Notes: a model not told the origin generated them from the letters alone. Positions 47,609-57,157 are shown, counted from the stretch's first letter. The stretch: 64,000 nucleotides of DNA from Leucobacter sp. CX169 (GCF_017161405.1 NZ_CP071051.1:682001-746000), one strand, 5' to 3'. Made by a program: numbers and translations.

Positions 47609-47628
47609 CCCTACTGAGGTAGGTCAGC

Positions 47629-47659
47629 AAAACGGGGGTGCTTCTGCGCCCCCGTTTTT
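47629..47659 (+). terminator. Canonical rho-independent terminator after guaA
   Basis: AAAACGGGGGTGC (47629-47641) and GCGCCCCCGTTTT (47646-47658) pair fully (one G-U) around a TTCT loop, ending in a T5 tract. It starts 20 bp after the guaA stop. It is the best terminator in the window. Confidence 0.95.
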
Positions 47660-47690
47660 GCGTCTCTGGGACCGCGCCGCATCGCCCGGG

Positions 47691-47773
47691 CGGGAATCAT
47701 GTCGGAAACGGGAATCATGTCGGAATGAACGGGCCTGAGCCGTGCAGAAAGATTCGCGTTTCCGGCATGATTC
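47691..47773. repeat. Cluster of two direct and one inverted repeat (GGAATCATGTCGGAA)
   Basis: CGGGAATCATGTCGGAA occurs at 47691-47707 and again, identical, at 47709-47725. The complement of its 14-bp core appears at 47760-47773 as TTCCGGCATGATTC with one mismatch. The cluster lies between the guaA terminator and the end of the reverse-strand gene at 47817. No gene is seen in the stretch 47660-47816. It looks like a set of protein-binding sites or a small repeat remnant. Confidence 0.75.
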
Positions 47774-47816
47774 ACCGGGCGTGGGGCGCGAGGACCTGCC
47801 CCGGGCAGGATCCGCC

Positions 47817-48845
47817 CTAGTCGCGGGGCGGCATCATCGCCGCCACGATGCGGGACGCCGGTGCGGCAATCGCCTCGGCGAAGCCCGTTCCGGCCCAGAG
47901 GCAGGCGAACTCGGGGTGGTCGCTCGCAAGGGCCGCGGCGCGCAGCGGCGCCACGAGGGAGTGGATCTCGGGGAAGCCCGCCGGGGCGAACAGGTCCATC
48001 GCGGAGGCGAACTCGGTGACGAGCGCTCGCCCGTAGCGGCCCGAGAAGACCCGCGTCGGCGCGGACTCGTGAGGGAGGGCCAGCGCCGTACGGTGCACAG
48101 CGTGCGTGCCCGCCTCGTCGGCGAGCAGGAACGCCGTGCCGAGCTGGGCGGCGACCGCGCCCGCCGAGAGCACCGCGGCGACCGCAGCGGGGGAGGAAAT
48201 GCCGCCAGCGGCGATCACGGGAGTGTGCCCGGCCGTCGCGAGCACGTCGTCGAGCAGTATGGCGAGGGGCGTCGCGTCGGGCACGGCCATCTGGTCAAAC
48301 GTGCCGCGGTGGCCCCCTGCGTCCGGTCCCTGGAGCGTGAGCGAGGTGGCCCCGGCGGAGAGGGCGGCCTCTGCTTCGGCGCGGGTCGTTACGGTGACGC
48401 TCGTACAGATGCCCTGCGCGCGCAACCAGCCCAGGGTATCGGGCGTGGGACAGCCAAACGTGAAGGAGACGACCTCGGGCGCCAGCTCACCGACGAGCGC
48501 GAGCTTCGCCTCGTAGTCTTCGCGGTCCTGCCCGACCCGAGGCAGCTCGAGCGTGACGCCCAGCGCCGCCGCGTAGGGAGCGAGCCGCGCCGCGTAGTCC
48601 TCGAGGGCTTCCTCGTCGATGACGGTGGGCCCGGGGACAAACAGATTGATGCCGAGGGCGCCGGGCCCCGCGAGCTCCCGCGCGCGGGAAAACCGTGAGC
48701 GCAGCTCGGCTGCGGTGAGATAGCCGCCCGCAACGAAACCGAGCCCGCCGCTGCGGGAAACCGCTGCGGCGAGCTCGGGAGTCGTCGGGCCGCCGGCCAT
48801 GGGCGCGGCGATGATGGGTGCGGGAAGTGAACGCAGATCGAACAT
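47817..48845 (-). CDS. Nitronate monooxygenase-like (2-nitropropane dioxygenase family) FMN enzyme
   Basis: The 342-residue TIM-barrel flavoprotein shows PIIAAPMAGGPTTPELAAAVSRSGGLGFVAGGY at its start. VTTRAEAEAALSAGATSLTLQGPDAGGHRG carries the conserved His, and APVIAAGGI-like TPVIAAGGISSPAAVAAVLSAGAVAAQLGTAFL forms the phosphate site. Such enzymes oxidise toxic propionate-3-nitronate or related nitronates. The exact substrate is unknown. It is 24 bp downstream of the Bax-inhibitor-like gene and may share its transcript. Confidence 0.88.
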   Translation of the reverse strand: MFDLRSLPAPIIAAPMAGGPTTPELAAAVSRSGGLGFVAGGYLTAAELRSRFSRARELAGPGALGINLFVPGPTVIDEEALEDYAARLAPYAAALGVTLELPRVGQDREDYEAKLALVGELAPEVVSFTFGCPTPDTLGWLRAQGICTSVTVTTRAEAEAALSAGATSLTLQGPDAGGHRGTFDQMAVPDATPLAILLDDVLATAGHTPVIAAGGISSPAAVAAVLSAGAVAAQLGTAFLLADEAGTHAVHRTALALPHESAPTRVFSGRYGRALVTEFASAMDLFAPAGFPEIHSLVAPLRAAALASDHPEFACLWAGTGFAEAIAAPASRIVAAMMPPRD

Positions 48846-48869
48846 CTCAGTCAGCTCCCGCGGATGTGG

Positions 48870-49694
48870 CTAGTCGCCGCGCAGGATCGCGAGGATGCGC
48901 AGGATCTCGACGTAGAGCCAGATCAGCGTGACCATCAGGCCGAACGCGGCAGACCAGCCGTAGCGGCGGGGCACCTTGTTGCGGACGCCGTTCTGGATGA
49001 ACTCGAAGTCCATGACCAGCGAGTAGGCCGCGAGGAACACGGCGAGGAGGCCGATGATCACGCCGAGCGGAATACCCATAACCTCGACACCGCGAACGCC
49101 CCACGGGTCAGTGACGGCACCCGTCATCATGAGGATCATGTTCAGGACCGAGAAGACGAGGTAGCCGACCATCGCGATGAGCACGATCTTGGTCATCTTG
49201 GGGCTGGTGCGAACCTTGCCGCTGCGGAACAGCAGCAGGGTGACACCGAACACCGAGAGGGTGCCGATGACGGCCTGCGAGACGATGCCGGGCCACTGTG
49301 CCTCGAAGAAGCTGGAGAGGCCTCCGAGGAAGAGGCCCTGTGCGACGGCGTAGCCGAAGATCAGGGCGACGTTCGGCTCCTTCTTGAACGCGTTCACCAA
49401 GCCCAGGACAAGGCCGACGATCGCTGCGGGCAGCATCAGCTGCGGCAGGAACATCCAGCCGACCGCGGCAAAGGCTACGACGGTGACGAAGAGGGCCGCC
49501 GTCTTGGCGATCGAGTCTTCCATCGTCATGGGGTCGTCTGAGGGCAGGATGACGGGGGCGGCGGGAGCCTGTGCGGCGTCGACGCCAGGGCGCTCAACCT
49601 GCGCTGCGGGCTGGTCGTAGATGCGGCGAAGCTCCTCAGCGCTGAGGGACTTGCCGTTCAGCGCCGGGTTGCTGGTAAGGGCGGGGTTGCTCAT
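48870..49694 (-). CDS. Bax inhibitor-1/YccA-like membrane protein
   Basis: The 274-residue protein has a soluble N-terminus of ~65 residues (LTSNPALNGKSLSAEELRRIYDQP) and seven hydrophobic segments. GYAVAQGLFLGGLSSFFEAQWPGIVSQAVIGTLSVFGVTLL and LVMDFEFIQNGVRNKVPRRYGWSAAFGLMVTLIWLYVEILR are typical of the actinobacterial Bax-inhibitor/YccA group, including the paired Asp/Glu region thought to gate Ca2+ in BsYetJ. The role in this organism is unknown; stress-related ion leak is a family-based guess. Confidence 0.9.
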   Translation of the reverse strand: MSNPALTSNPALNGKSLSAEELRRIYDQPAAQVERPGVDAAQAPAAPVILPSDDPMTMEDSIAKTAALFVTVVAFAAVGWMFLPQLMLPAAIVGLVLGLVNAFKKEPNVALIFGYAVAQGLFLGGLSSFFEAQWPGIVSQAVIGTLSVFGVTLLLFRSGKVRTSPKMTKIVLIAMVGYLVFSVLNMILMMTGAVTDPWGVRGVEVMGIPLGVIIGLLAVFLAAYSLVMDFEFIQNGVRNKVPRRYGWSAAFGLMVTLIWLYVEILRILAILRGD

Positions 49695-49796
49695 GAGCAG
49701 GTGGTCCTTTGGTCGTTGCGGCCGGAGGGCCCTCTCAGCCTATCGAAAAGGGGCGCCCTGGCGGCTGGGATTTAGTCGGGTGTTCGCCCGCGGCGA

Positions 49797-49802
49797 TAGG
49801 CT
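49797..49802 (+). promoter_or_regulatory. -10 hexamer TAGGCT for the GDPD gene
   Basis: TAGGCT ends 6 nt before ATG 49809, without a Shine-Dalgarno. A leaderless transcript is predicted. Confidence 0.5.
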
Positions 49803-49808
49803 TGACGC

Positions 49809-50888
49809 ATGCCGAACCCCCGGATTTCTTCAGCGCTGCGGGACGGCTTCGGTCGCCCGCTCGTCATCGGGCATCGCGGCGCCCCCGGGTATCGCCCGGA
49901 GCACACTGAGGCTGCGTACCGACTCGCGTTCGAGCTCGGCGCCGACGCGGTCGAGCCCGACGTCGTCGCAACGCGCGACGGCGTGCTCGTCGTACGGCAC
50001 GAGAACGAGATCTCGGGGACGACCGATGTCGCTGATCACCCCGAGTTCGCGCGTCGCCGCACGACCAAGAAGATCGACGGCGTCAAGCTCACCGGGTGGT
50101 TCACTGAGGACTTCACCTGGGCCGAGTTGTCGACCCTCACCACGAGGGAGCGGCTGCGCAAGACCCGCCCCGACAACGCCGACTACGACGGCGAGGGCAG
50201 GATCCTGCGCCTGCGCGACGTGCTCGCCATCATCGATGAAGAGAGTGCCGCACGCAAGCGTCCTTTGGCAGTCGTCGTCGAGATCAAGCACGCCCACTAC
50301 TTCGCAGGCATCGGCCTGCCCCTCGACGAGCTCCTGCGAGCCGAGCTCGACGCGAGCGGGTGGGCGGACCGTCCCGAACGACTCATCATCGAGTGCTTCG
50401 AACTCGGGGTGCTTGAGCGCCTGCGGGCTGTTGGGGCCGCCGCTCAGTTCATCTTTCTGACCGAGACCGAGGGCTCGCCGCCCGACGACCGCGCGCTGAA
50501 CGGACGTGCTGCGCGACCGTATTCCTGGTACCGCAGTGATGACGGCCTCGACTGGCTGGTGGGCCGTGTCGACGGGATCAGCGTCGCGAAGGCCGATCTG
50601 CTCAGTGTCGCCCGTCGCGGGTTCGCCAACGGGACGACCGACCTCGTACAGCGGGCGCACCGGCGAGGGCTTGGGGTCTTTGTCTGGACCCTGCGCCCGG
50701 AGAACCGGTTCCTGAACCCTCGTTTTCGCCCGAGGGGAATGGCGACGGTGCCCCGTGGCGGGGAGGCCGCGATGTGGGGCGACTGGCCGGGCGAGTTCCG
50801 CCTCGTGTTGGAATCGGGGGTCGACGGAATCTTCGTCGATCACCCGGACCTCGGCGTCGCCGCGCGCGAGAGTATGGACGCCACGTAG
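49809..50888 (+). CDS. Glycerophosphodiester phosphodiesterase family protein
   Basis: The 359-residue protein has the GDPD signature: VIGHRGAPGYRPEHT (catalytic His), DAVEPDVVATRDGVLVVRHENEISGTTDV (metal-binding Glu/Asp and second His), VVEIKH, and the C-terminal GIFVDHPDLG. It resembles GlpQ-type enzymes, which release glycerol-3-phosphate from glycerophosphodiesters. No signal peptide is visible, so it is predicted to be cytoplasmic. GlpD (42760) could use the product. Confidence 0.9.
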   Translation: MPNPRISSALRDGFGRPLVIGHRGAPGYRPEHTEAAYRLAFELGADAVEPDVVATRDGVLVVRHENEISGTTDVADHPEFARRRTTKKIDGVKLTGWFTEDFTWAELSTLTTRERLRKTRPDNADYDGEGRILRLRDVLAIIDEESAARKRPLAVVVEIKHAHYFAGIGLPLDELLRAELDASGWADRPERLIIECFELGVLERLRAVGAAAQFIFLTETEGSPPDDRALNGRAARPYSWYRSDDGLDWLVGRVDGISVAKADLLSVARRGFANGTTDLVQRAHRRGLGVFVWTLRPENRFLNPRFRPRGMATVPRGGEAAMWGDWPGEFRLVLESGVDGIFVDHPDLGVAARESMDAT

Positions 50889-50911
50889 AGCTGCCTGTCG
50901 GTGCTCGATCG

Positions 50912-50917
50912 TAGACT
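50912..50917 (+). promoter_or_regulatory. -10 hexamer TAGACT for pcrA
   Basis: TAGACT ends 7 nt before ATG 50925, with no Shine-Dalgarno. A leaderless transcript is predicted. Confidence 0.5.
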
Positions 50918-50924
50918 GGAGCCG

Positions 50925-53558
50925 ATGAGTACCTTCGAACTTCTGGACCCTTCCGGTCAGCCAGCCGGCAACCCCGCACCCGGGGCAGATCCGCTGACCG
51001 CTGGGCTCAACCCGCCCCAGGAACGCGCGGTCACCTACCGGGGCCCCGCCCTGCTGATCGTGGCGGGTGCCGGCTCGGGGAAGACCCGGGTGCTGACGCA
51101 TCGGATCGCCGGGTTGATTCGCAGCAAGGAAGCCTGGCCGAGCCAGATCCTCGCGATCACCTTCACCAACAAGGCCGCCGCCGAGATGCGCGAGCGCGCC
51201 GAGGTCTTGCTCGGCTCGGGTGCCGAGGGCATGTGGATCTCGACCTTCCACTCGGCCTGCGTGCGGATCCTGCGACGCGAAGCAGAGCGCTTCGGCTACG
51301 TGTCGGGGTTCACGATCTACGACTCGGCCGACTCGCGTGCGCTGCTCAAGCGCCTCATCAAGGACCTCGACGCCGACACGTACGGCTTCACCCCCGCGAA
51401 CACGGGCTCGAAGATTTCTCGGCTGAAGAACGAGCTCACCGGCGCCGATACGTACGCGGGCACCGCGAACGAGGCGGACCCGCGCGAGCGGCTGTTCGTG
51501 GAGATCTTCCGTGGCTACGAGCGCGAGCTGCGCCGGGCCAACGCGTTCGACTTCGACGACCTCATCGGTCAGACAGTGCATCTGTTCCGCACGTTCCCCG
51601 AGGTGGCGGCGGTGTACCAGCGCCGCTTCCGGCACGTGCTGGTCGACGAGTACCAGGACACGAACCACGCGCAGTACTCGCTGATCCGCGAGCTCACACG
51701 GCCCGTAGAGCCCGAGGAGGTCGAACGGCTCATGCCGCCCGCCCGCCCAGCGGAGCTTGACGACTCCGGTCGCATCCCCGCGGCGAGCCTGACCGTCGTG
51801 GGCGACTCTGACCAGTCGATCTACGCCTTCCGCGGCGCTGACATTCGCAACATCGTCGAGTTCGAGCGCGACTTCCCGGGCGCAGAGGTCATCAAGCTCG
51901 AGCAGAATTACCGCTCGACGCAGAACATCCTGAGCGCCGCGAACGCCGTGATTGGCAACAACTTCGACCGCCAGGACAAGAAGCTCTGGACGGACGCAGG
52001 CGACGGCGACGCGATCGTGGGATTCACCGGCTACTCGCAGCACGATGAGGCGCGCTTCGTCGCCGAGGAGATCGAGTCGCTGCACCGTCCGAGCGGCGGC
52101 GCCATCGACTACCAGGACATGGCGGTGTTCTACCGCACCAACGCGCAAACGCGGGCGCTGGAGGAGCTGCTCATCCGCTCGGCCATCCCGTACCGGGTGC
52201 TCGGCGGCACAAAGTTCTACGAGCGTGCCGAGATTAAGGACGCGATGGCGTACCTGACGAGCGTCATGAACCCGTACGACCCCATCGCCTGGTCGCGTCT
52301 GCTCGGCGTTCCCAAGCGCGGCATCGGCCCGATGGCGGAGGCGCAGCTCGCGAACTTCGCCGAGGCGCAGCAGATCTCGTTCCACGAGGCGATGCTGCGC
52401 GTCGACGAGCTATCGTTCGGGCCCAAGGTGCGCGGCGCGATCCTCGAGCTCGGGCAGCTGCTCGAGCGCGCGGCGCAGATGGCGGCGGGCACGCCGGCCA
52501 CCGGGCAGGATCCTGCCGGCCCCGTCGATGAGCCGGCGGCGGCCGACCCGGCGTCGGAGGAGACGCTGAGCCCCGGCGCGGGCAAACGGCCGGCCCCGGT
52601 CGCCGAGGTGCTCTCGCTGATCCTGTCGGAGACGCAGATGATCGAGCAACTGCGTTCGCGCCGTGACCCGCAGGACGAGGCGCGCGCCGAGAACCTTGAG
52701 GAGCTCGTCGCCGTGGCCCGTGAGTACGACGTGCAGCACCCGGGCGCGGGTCTCGTAGAGTTCCTCACCGAGGTGAGCCTGGTCGCCGCGGCGGACGACC
52801 TCGACGACACGAGCGGCACGGTCTCGCTCATGACGCTGCACACCGCGAAGGGCCTCGAATACCGCGTCGTCTTTATGACCGGGGTCGAGGAAGGCCTGAT
52901 GCCGCACCAGATGTCCGTCGACGAGGTCGGCGGCGTCTCGGAGGAGCGCCGACTGATGTACGTCGGCATCACCCGGGCGCGCGAGCGGCTCTTCATCTCG
53001 CTGGCGAGCACGCGATCGCAGTTCGGCAACGTCTCCGTGGCGCTGCCCTCGCGCTTTTTGCAGGAGATCCCCGAGGGGCTCATCGATTGGCGCCAGTCGC
53101 CCGGCGAGGTCACCTCGCACGGCGGCACACAGCCGCGGGCCCTCAACGGATCGGGCGGATCGGGCTGGTCGCGCTCGGGCGGGGCGACAAGCCGAAACGC
53201 CGACTCGCCCGTCAGCTTCGGCGGGGGCGGCCGCGGATCTGCCGCGATCTCGGAGCCCGCGAGCGGAAATATGCAGTCAGCGCTCGACAAGTGGCGCGAG
53301 CGCAAGGAGGCCGCGAAGGCGTTGCAGGCGGCCGGCGGCGGCTTCCCGAACACGATCGTCGGCTCGATACGCGACAACGGTGACCTCGAGCTGGTGCCTG
53401 GCGACCGGATCCTGCACGACGACTACGGCGAGGGGCGCGTCGACGCGGTGACCGGTGTCGGTACCAAGCGGGTCGCGCACGTCATGTTCGACTCGGTCGG
53501 CGAGCGGAAGTTGCTGGTGAAGCTCGCACCGATCACGAAGGTTGCTGCGGAGGACTAG
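50925..53558 (+). CDS. pcrA: UvrD/PcrA-type ATP-dependent DNA helicase
   Basis: The 877-residue SF1A helicase carries Q-motif GLNPPQERAV, Walker A VAGAGSGKTRVLTHRIA (residues ~46-62), ITFTNKAAAEM (Ia), LVDEYQDTN (II), GDSDQSIYAFRGAD (III), QNYRST (IV), LMTLHTAKGLEYRVVF (V) and VGITRARERLF (VI). The C-terminal ~60 residues form the Tudor-like RNA polymerase-binding region (DRILHDDYGEGRVDAVTGVG). A proline/alanine-rich insert around residues 515-560 contains the GGCAGGATCCTGCC palindrome. It acts in excision repair and rescue of stalled forks or RNA polymerase. Confidence 0.96.
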   Translation: MSTFELLDPSGQPAGNPAPGADPLTAGLNPPQERAVTYRGPALLIVAGAGSGKTRVLTHRIAGLIRSKEAWPSQILAITFTNKAAAEMRERAEVLLGSGAEGMWISTFHSACVRILRREAERFGYVSGFTIYDSADSRALLKRLIKDLDADTYGFTPANTGSKISRLKNELTGADTYAGTANEADPRERLFVEIFRGYERELRRANAFDFDDLIGQTVHLFRTFPEVAAVYQRRFRHVLVDEYQDTNHAQYSLIRELTRPVEPEEVERLMPPARPAELDDSGRIPAASLTVVGDSDQSIYAFRGADIRNIVEFERDFPGAEVIKLEQNYRSTQNILSAANAVIGNNFDRQDKKLWTDAGDGDAIVGFTGYSQHDEARFVAEEIESLHRPSGGAIDYQDMAVFYRTNAQTRALEELLIRSAIPYRVLGGTKFYERAEIKDAMAYLTSVMNPYDPIAWSRLLGVPKRGIGPMAEAQLANFAEAQQISFHEAMLRVDELSFGPKVRGAILELGQLLERAAQMAAGTPATGQDPAGPVDEPAAADPASEETLSPGAGKRPAPVAEVLSLILSETQMIEQLRSRRDPQDEARAENLEELVAVAREYDVQHPGAGLVEFLTEVSLVAAADDLDDTSGTVSLMTLHTAKGLEYRVVFMTGVEEGLMPHQMSVDEVGGVSEERRLMYVGITRARERLFISLASTRSQFGNVSVALPSRFLQEIPEGLIDWRQSPGEVTSHGGTQPRALNGSGGSGWSRSGGATSRNADSPVSFGGGGRGSAAISEPASGNMQSALDKWRERKEAAKALQAAGGGFPNTIVGSIRDNGDLELVPGDRILHDDYGEGRVDAVTGVGTKRVAHVMFDSVGERKLLVKLAPITKVAAED

Positions 53559-53606
53559 GCGGCGCCCTCGGCCCCCGGGGCCCTCGTGATCGGTCGCATC
53601 CCGGCG

Positions 53607-53612
53607 TATCGT
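53607..53612 (+). promoter_or_regulatory. -10 hexamer TATCGT for the MFS gene
   Basis: TATCGT ends 6 nt before ATG 53619 and no Shine-Dalgarno is present, which favours that ATG as a leaderless start over the upstream in-frame ATG 53586. Confidence 0.45.
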
Positions 53613-53618
53613 TGCAAC

Positions 53619-55016
53619 ATGGGCGTAGGGCCAGAATCAGTCGTGACGGATGCCGCCCCACCTCCTCCGGGTGGGTCGCGGATCTTCCTGCACGTCCTGA
53701 TCAACACGGCCCTCGCGAACATTACGACGAGCTTTCTCTGGTTTGCGCTGGTGTTCTGGGTGTACCTCGAGACGTTGTCGGTGCTCGCGACCGGCATCAT
53801 CGGCGGCGCATACTTGCTGCTGCTCGCGATCTTCGGGATGGTGTTTGGCACCGTCGTCGACCGGCATCGCAAGCAACGAGTCATGGTCTTTTCCGCGCTG
53901 GTCACCCTCGTCGCGTTCCTCACGGCGGCCCTGCTCTTCTTCACTCAGCCGGAGTCGGCGATGCTCGACCTCGGCGGCCCGCTGTTCTGGATCTTTTCCA
54001 CGATCATCCTGGCCGGGGCGGTGGTCGAGAACCTCCGCAACATCGCGCTGTCGACGACCGTGACCCTGCTCGTACCGGTCGAGCGGCACGCGAACGCCAA
54101 CGGACTCGTCGGGACGGTGCAGGGCCTCGCCTTCGTCGTCACGAGCGTGCTGTCTGGCCTCTCCATCGGGTTCCTCGGGATGGGGTGGACGCTGATCATT
54201 TCGATTGTCCTGACCGCCCTCCCGCTCCTCCATCTCGTGCTCATTCGGGTGCCCGAGGCGAAACCCGAGCGGGTGGCCGGAGCCCAGGCGATCGACGTTC
54301 GCGGAGCGGTGGCCGCGATTCGTGCGGTGCCCGGGCTCTTCGCCTTGATCCTGTTCGCGACGCTCAATAACCTCATCGGCGGCGTCTATATGGCGCTCAT
54401 GGACCCGTACGGGCTGACACTCTTCGACGTGCAGATCTGGGGGATCGTGCTCGGCGTCGCCTCGACCGGCTTCATCATTGGCGGCGCGATCATCGCCGCC
54501 AGGGGTCTGGGGAGAAACCCCATCCGCACCATGTTGCTCGTCGTGATCGCGATGGGGCTGCTGGGGGCGGTCTTCACGATCCGCGAGTCGTGGTGGCTGT
54601 ATGCCGGGGGAATCTGGCTGTACATGGCGCTCGTGCCCGCGGTAGAGGCGGCCGAGCAGACGGTGATTCAGAAGGTGGTGCCGTTCGACAAGCAGGGGCG
54701 CGTCTTCGGCGCCGCGACCGCGCTCGAGTTCTCGGCGGCCCCGATCACGTCATTTCTGATCGCCCCGATCGCCCAGTTCTGGGTCATTCCGTATATGCGC
54801 ACCGACGCCGGGGGCGACCGGTGGGGGTGGCTGTTGGGCGAGGGAGACGCGCGGGGGATCGCGCTCGTCTTCCTGTTCACCGGGGTCGCCATGATCGTCA
54901 TTGGCGGGCTGGCGTTCGCGACCCGGTCGTACCGGATCCTGTCGCACCAGTTTGCCGGCCAGCGGGAGTCGGTTCCGGTCGCGTCGGGGGAGCCCGACGC
55001 AGTGGGGGCGGGCTGA
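53619..55016 (+). CDS. MFS transporter (drug/siderophore exporter-like)
   Basis: The 465-residue protein has about 12 hydrophobic helices. The cytoplasmic loop GTVVDRHRKQRVMVFSALVTLVAF between helices 2 and 3 is the MFS motif-A variant of the EntS/MefA-like branch. LSTTVTLLVPVERHANANGLVGTVQGLAFV is also typical of that branch. Substrate is unknown. A TetR-family gene ends 61 bp beyond its end on the opposite strand, a common exporter-regulator pairing, although the two are convergent and do not share a promoter. Confidence 0.88.
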   Translation: MGVGPESVVTDAAPPPPGGSRIFLHVLINTALANITTSFLWFALVFWVYLETLSVLATGIIGGAYLLLLAIFGMVFGTVVDRHRKQRVMVFSALVTLVAFLTAALLFFTQPESAMLDLGGPLFWIFSTIILAGAVVENLRNIALSTTVTLLVPVERHANANGLVGTVQGLAFVVTSVLSGLSIGFLGMGWTLIISIVLTALPLLHLVLIRVPEAKPERVAGAQAIDVRGAVAAIRAVPGLFALILFATLNNLIGGVYMALMDPYGLTLFDVQIWGIVLGVASTGFIIGGAIIAARGLGRNPIRTMLLVVIAMGLLGAVFTIRESWWLYAGGIWLYMALVPAVEAAEQTVIQKVVPFDKQGRVFGAATALEFSAAPITSFLIAPIAQFWVIPYMRTDAGGDRWGWLLGEGDARGIALVFLFTGVAMIVIGGLAFATRSYRILSHQFAGQRESVPVASGEPDAVGAG

Positions 55017-55076
55017 GGCGCTACGCCATCGCGACATTGCCGAGTAGGCGCCCGCTCGCCAAGGGGAGGCCTTTCG

Positions 55077-55730
55077 CTACGGGGCGGGCGAGTTCGCCGG
55101 CGGAGCCTCGCCCAGGATGGTGCGCAACTGCGCGAAGGCCTCGTCGAGTGAACTCTCGTCCGCGTCGATGTCGCCCTCTCCCGTGGCCCACTCGATCAGC
55201 ATCGTCGTGACCGCAGCGTGGGCAAGGGAGGCGGCGAGATTCGCCTCAACCACGGGCGAATCAAGCCGCGAGTGTTCGGGGTGGGCGAGCAGCCACTGCG
55301 TCGCGACCTCGATGAGCGCCTCGCCCGATTCGACCATGGAGATCGACGAGAGACGGCGTGCGGCGGGCTGCTCGCGCGCCAGCTTCGCGCGGCCGCGGGC
55401 AACATCGGTGTGGACGTTGCGGTGTCCGATTGAGGCAAAAATGAGGCGGAAGATACCGCGCGGCAAATCGCCCGGGCACGTGTCGAGCACGGCAAACGCC
55501 TCGTCGCCCTGTAGCACGGTGATCGCGCGTCCGACGATCGCGTAGTCACGACCGGCGAAGTAGTTAAAGAAGGTGCTACGAGACACGTCCGCGCGCTCGC
55601 AGATTGCTTCGACGGTGACGTGTTCGACGCCCAGATCGAGAGCGAGCTCAACGGCAGCGAGTTCGATGGCGTTCTCAGTGGCGCGACGTTTTCGAGCGCG
55701 AAGACCGAGTTTCGGTGGTGAAGAGCTCAC
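55077..55730 (-). CDS. TetR/AcrR-family transcriptional regulator
   Basis: GTG 55730 is chosen because AGAGGAAG lies just upstream on the minus strand and the protein then starts MSSSPPKLGLRARKRRATENA, 217 residues. The N-terminal HTH is ELALDLGVEHVTVEAICERADVSRSTFFNYFAGRDYAI, the TetR signature. The C-terminal ligand domain is not conserved enough to name an effector. It faces away from sucC across a 260-bp region and could regulate itself and the MFS gene. Confidence 0.9.
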   Translation of the reverse strand: MSSSPPKLGLRARKRRATENAIELAAVELALDLGVEHVTVEAICERADVSRSTFFNYFAGRDYAIVGRAITVLQGDEAFAVLDTCPGDLPRGIFRLIFASIGHRNVHTDVARGRAKLAREQPAARRLSSISMVESGEALIEVATQWLLAHPEHSRLDSPVVEANLAASLAHAAVTTMLIEWATGEGDIDADESSLDEAFAQLRTILGEAPPANSPAP

Positions 55731-55868
55731 TGAGAACTTCCTCTCTTCCTGGCGGGGAGCTGCCGGACGGGGTCTGCCCGGTTCACTCCCCAACGGTGAC
55801 ACTGAACCCAGTCTACCGCCGGGATTTCCAGGCTCCCTGGGACGGCTTTCTGGGGCGTGGCGCGGGTG

Positions 55869-55874
55869 TAGGCT
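55869..55874 (+). promoter_or_regulatory. Candidate -10 (TAGGCT) for sucCD
   Basis: TAGGCT lies in the 260-bp divergent region between the TetR gene and sucC, giving a leader of about 110 nt. The best -35-like hexamer (TTTCTG) is weak. The rest of the region (55731-55990) has a partial inverted repeat TTCAC...GTGA near 55787-55801 that might be a TetR site, but nothing is conclusive. Confidence 0.35.
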
Positions 55875-55990
55875 GGATTTGCACGCGTATGGTCCCGTGA
55901 TCCGGGGCACGACGTCGTGCATTCCTCGAGACACCGCGGCGCCGAAGCCATGCAGACTTACGGTTCCGCAACCAGCATGATGGGATAGGC

Positions 55991-57157
55991 GTGGATCTTT
56001 ACGAGTATCAGGCACGTGATCTGTTCGAGCGATACGGGGTTCCGGTGCTTGCCGGCATCGTCGCTGAGACCCCGGAGGCCGTCCGGGCCGCTGCGGAGAA
56101 AATTGGCGGCGTTGTCGTCGTCAAGGCGCAGGTGAAGGCCGGGGGCCGCGGCAAGGCTGGCGGCGTGAAGGTCGCGAAGACGCCCGACGAGGCGTTCGCC
56201 GCCGCAGAGGCAATCTTGGGCCTCGACATTAAGGGCCACATCGTCAAGCGCGTGATGGTCGCGGCTGGCGCTCGCATCGCCCAGGAGTTCTACTTCTCGG
56301 TGCTGCTGGACCGCGCGAACCGCTCGTACCTCTCGCTGTGCAGCGTTGAGGGCGGCATGGAGATCGAGATCCTCGCGGTCGAGAAGCCCGAGGCGCTCGC
56401 GCGCATCGAGGTTGATCCGATCGGCGGCATTGACGCGGCGAAGGCCGAAGAGATTGCCCGCGCTGCGAAGTTCCCCGAGGAGCTCATTGGCAAGGTCGTC
56501 CCCGTGCTGCAGAAGCTGTACGAGGTCTACATCGGTGAGGACGCGACGCTCGTCGAGGTCAACCCCCTCGTCCTCACGGAAGAGGGAGACATCGTCGCCC
56601 TCGACGGCAAGGTCTCGCTCGACGAGAACGCCGGGTTCCGTCACGCGGAGCACGCGGCGCTCGAAGACCAGGACACGGTCGACCCGCTTGAGGCGAAGGC
56701 CAAGGCGCAGGATCTCAACTACGTCAAGCTCGACGGCGAGGTCGGTGTGATCGGCAACGGTGCGGGCCTCGTGATGTCGACCCTCGACGTCGTCGCCTAC
56801 GCCGGTGAGAACCACGGCGGCGTGAAGCCCGCGAACTTCCTCGACATCGGCGGCGGCGCATCGGCTGAGGTCATGGCCGCTGGCCTCGACGTCATCCTCG
56901 GTGACCCGCAGGTGAAGTCAGTCTTCGTCAACGTCTTCGGTGGCATCACCGCCTGTGACGCGGTCGCGAACGGGATCGTCGGCGCGCTGAACACGCTGGG
57001 CGACACGGCCAACAAGCCGCTCGTCGTGCGACTGGACGGCAACAACGTCGAGGAGGGACGCCGCATCCTGAACGAGGCCGCGCACCCGCTCGTCACGCTG
57101 GCCGAGACCATGGACGAGGGCGCCGACAAGGCCGCCGAGCTCGCGAACGCGCGCTAG
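55991..57157 (+). CDS. sucC: Succinyl-CoA synthetase (ADP-forming) beta subunit
   Basis: The 388-residue ATP-grasp protein starts at GTG with [41 protein letters not shown] forms the grasp loop, EINPLVL-type [21 protein letters not shown] the Mg site, and [17 protein letters not shown] lies in the CoA-ligase domain. It forms the TCA-cycle enzyme with SucD, 35 bp downstream. The ribosome binding site is weak (GGGATAGG). Confidence 0.96.
   Translation: MDLYEYQARDLFERYGVPVLAGIVAETPEAVRAAAEKIGGVVVVKAQVKAGGRGKAGGVKVAKTPDEAFAAAEAILGLDIKGHIVKRVMVAAGARIAQEFYFSVLLDRANRSYLSLCSVEGGMEIEILAVEKPEALARIEVDPIGGIDAAKAEEIARAAKFPEELIGKVVPVLQKLYEVYIGEDATLVEVNPLVLTEEGDIVALDGKVSLDENAGFRHAEHAALEDQDTVDPLEAKAKAQDLNYVKLDGEVGVIGNGAGLVMSTLDVVAYAGENHGGVKPANFLDIGGGASAEVMAAGLDVILGDPQVKSVFVNVFGGITACDAVANGIVGALNTLGDTANKPLVVRLDGNNVEEGRRILNEAAHPLVTLAETMDEGADKAAELANAR

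Noticed and set aside
47638-47820. Small 60-codon open frame over the repeat cluster after guaA
   Set aside because: It starts inside the terminator stem, has no ribosome binding site, and its sequence reflects the repeats.
55787-55801. TTCAC...GTGA inverted repeat as TetR operator
   Set aside because: Only four or five bases per arm with loose spacing; TetR sites are normally longer and more symmetrical.
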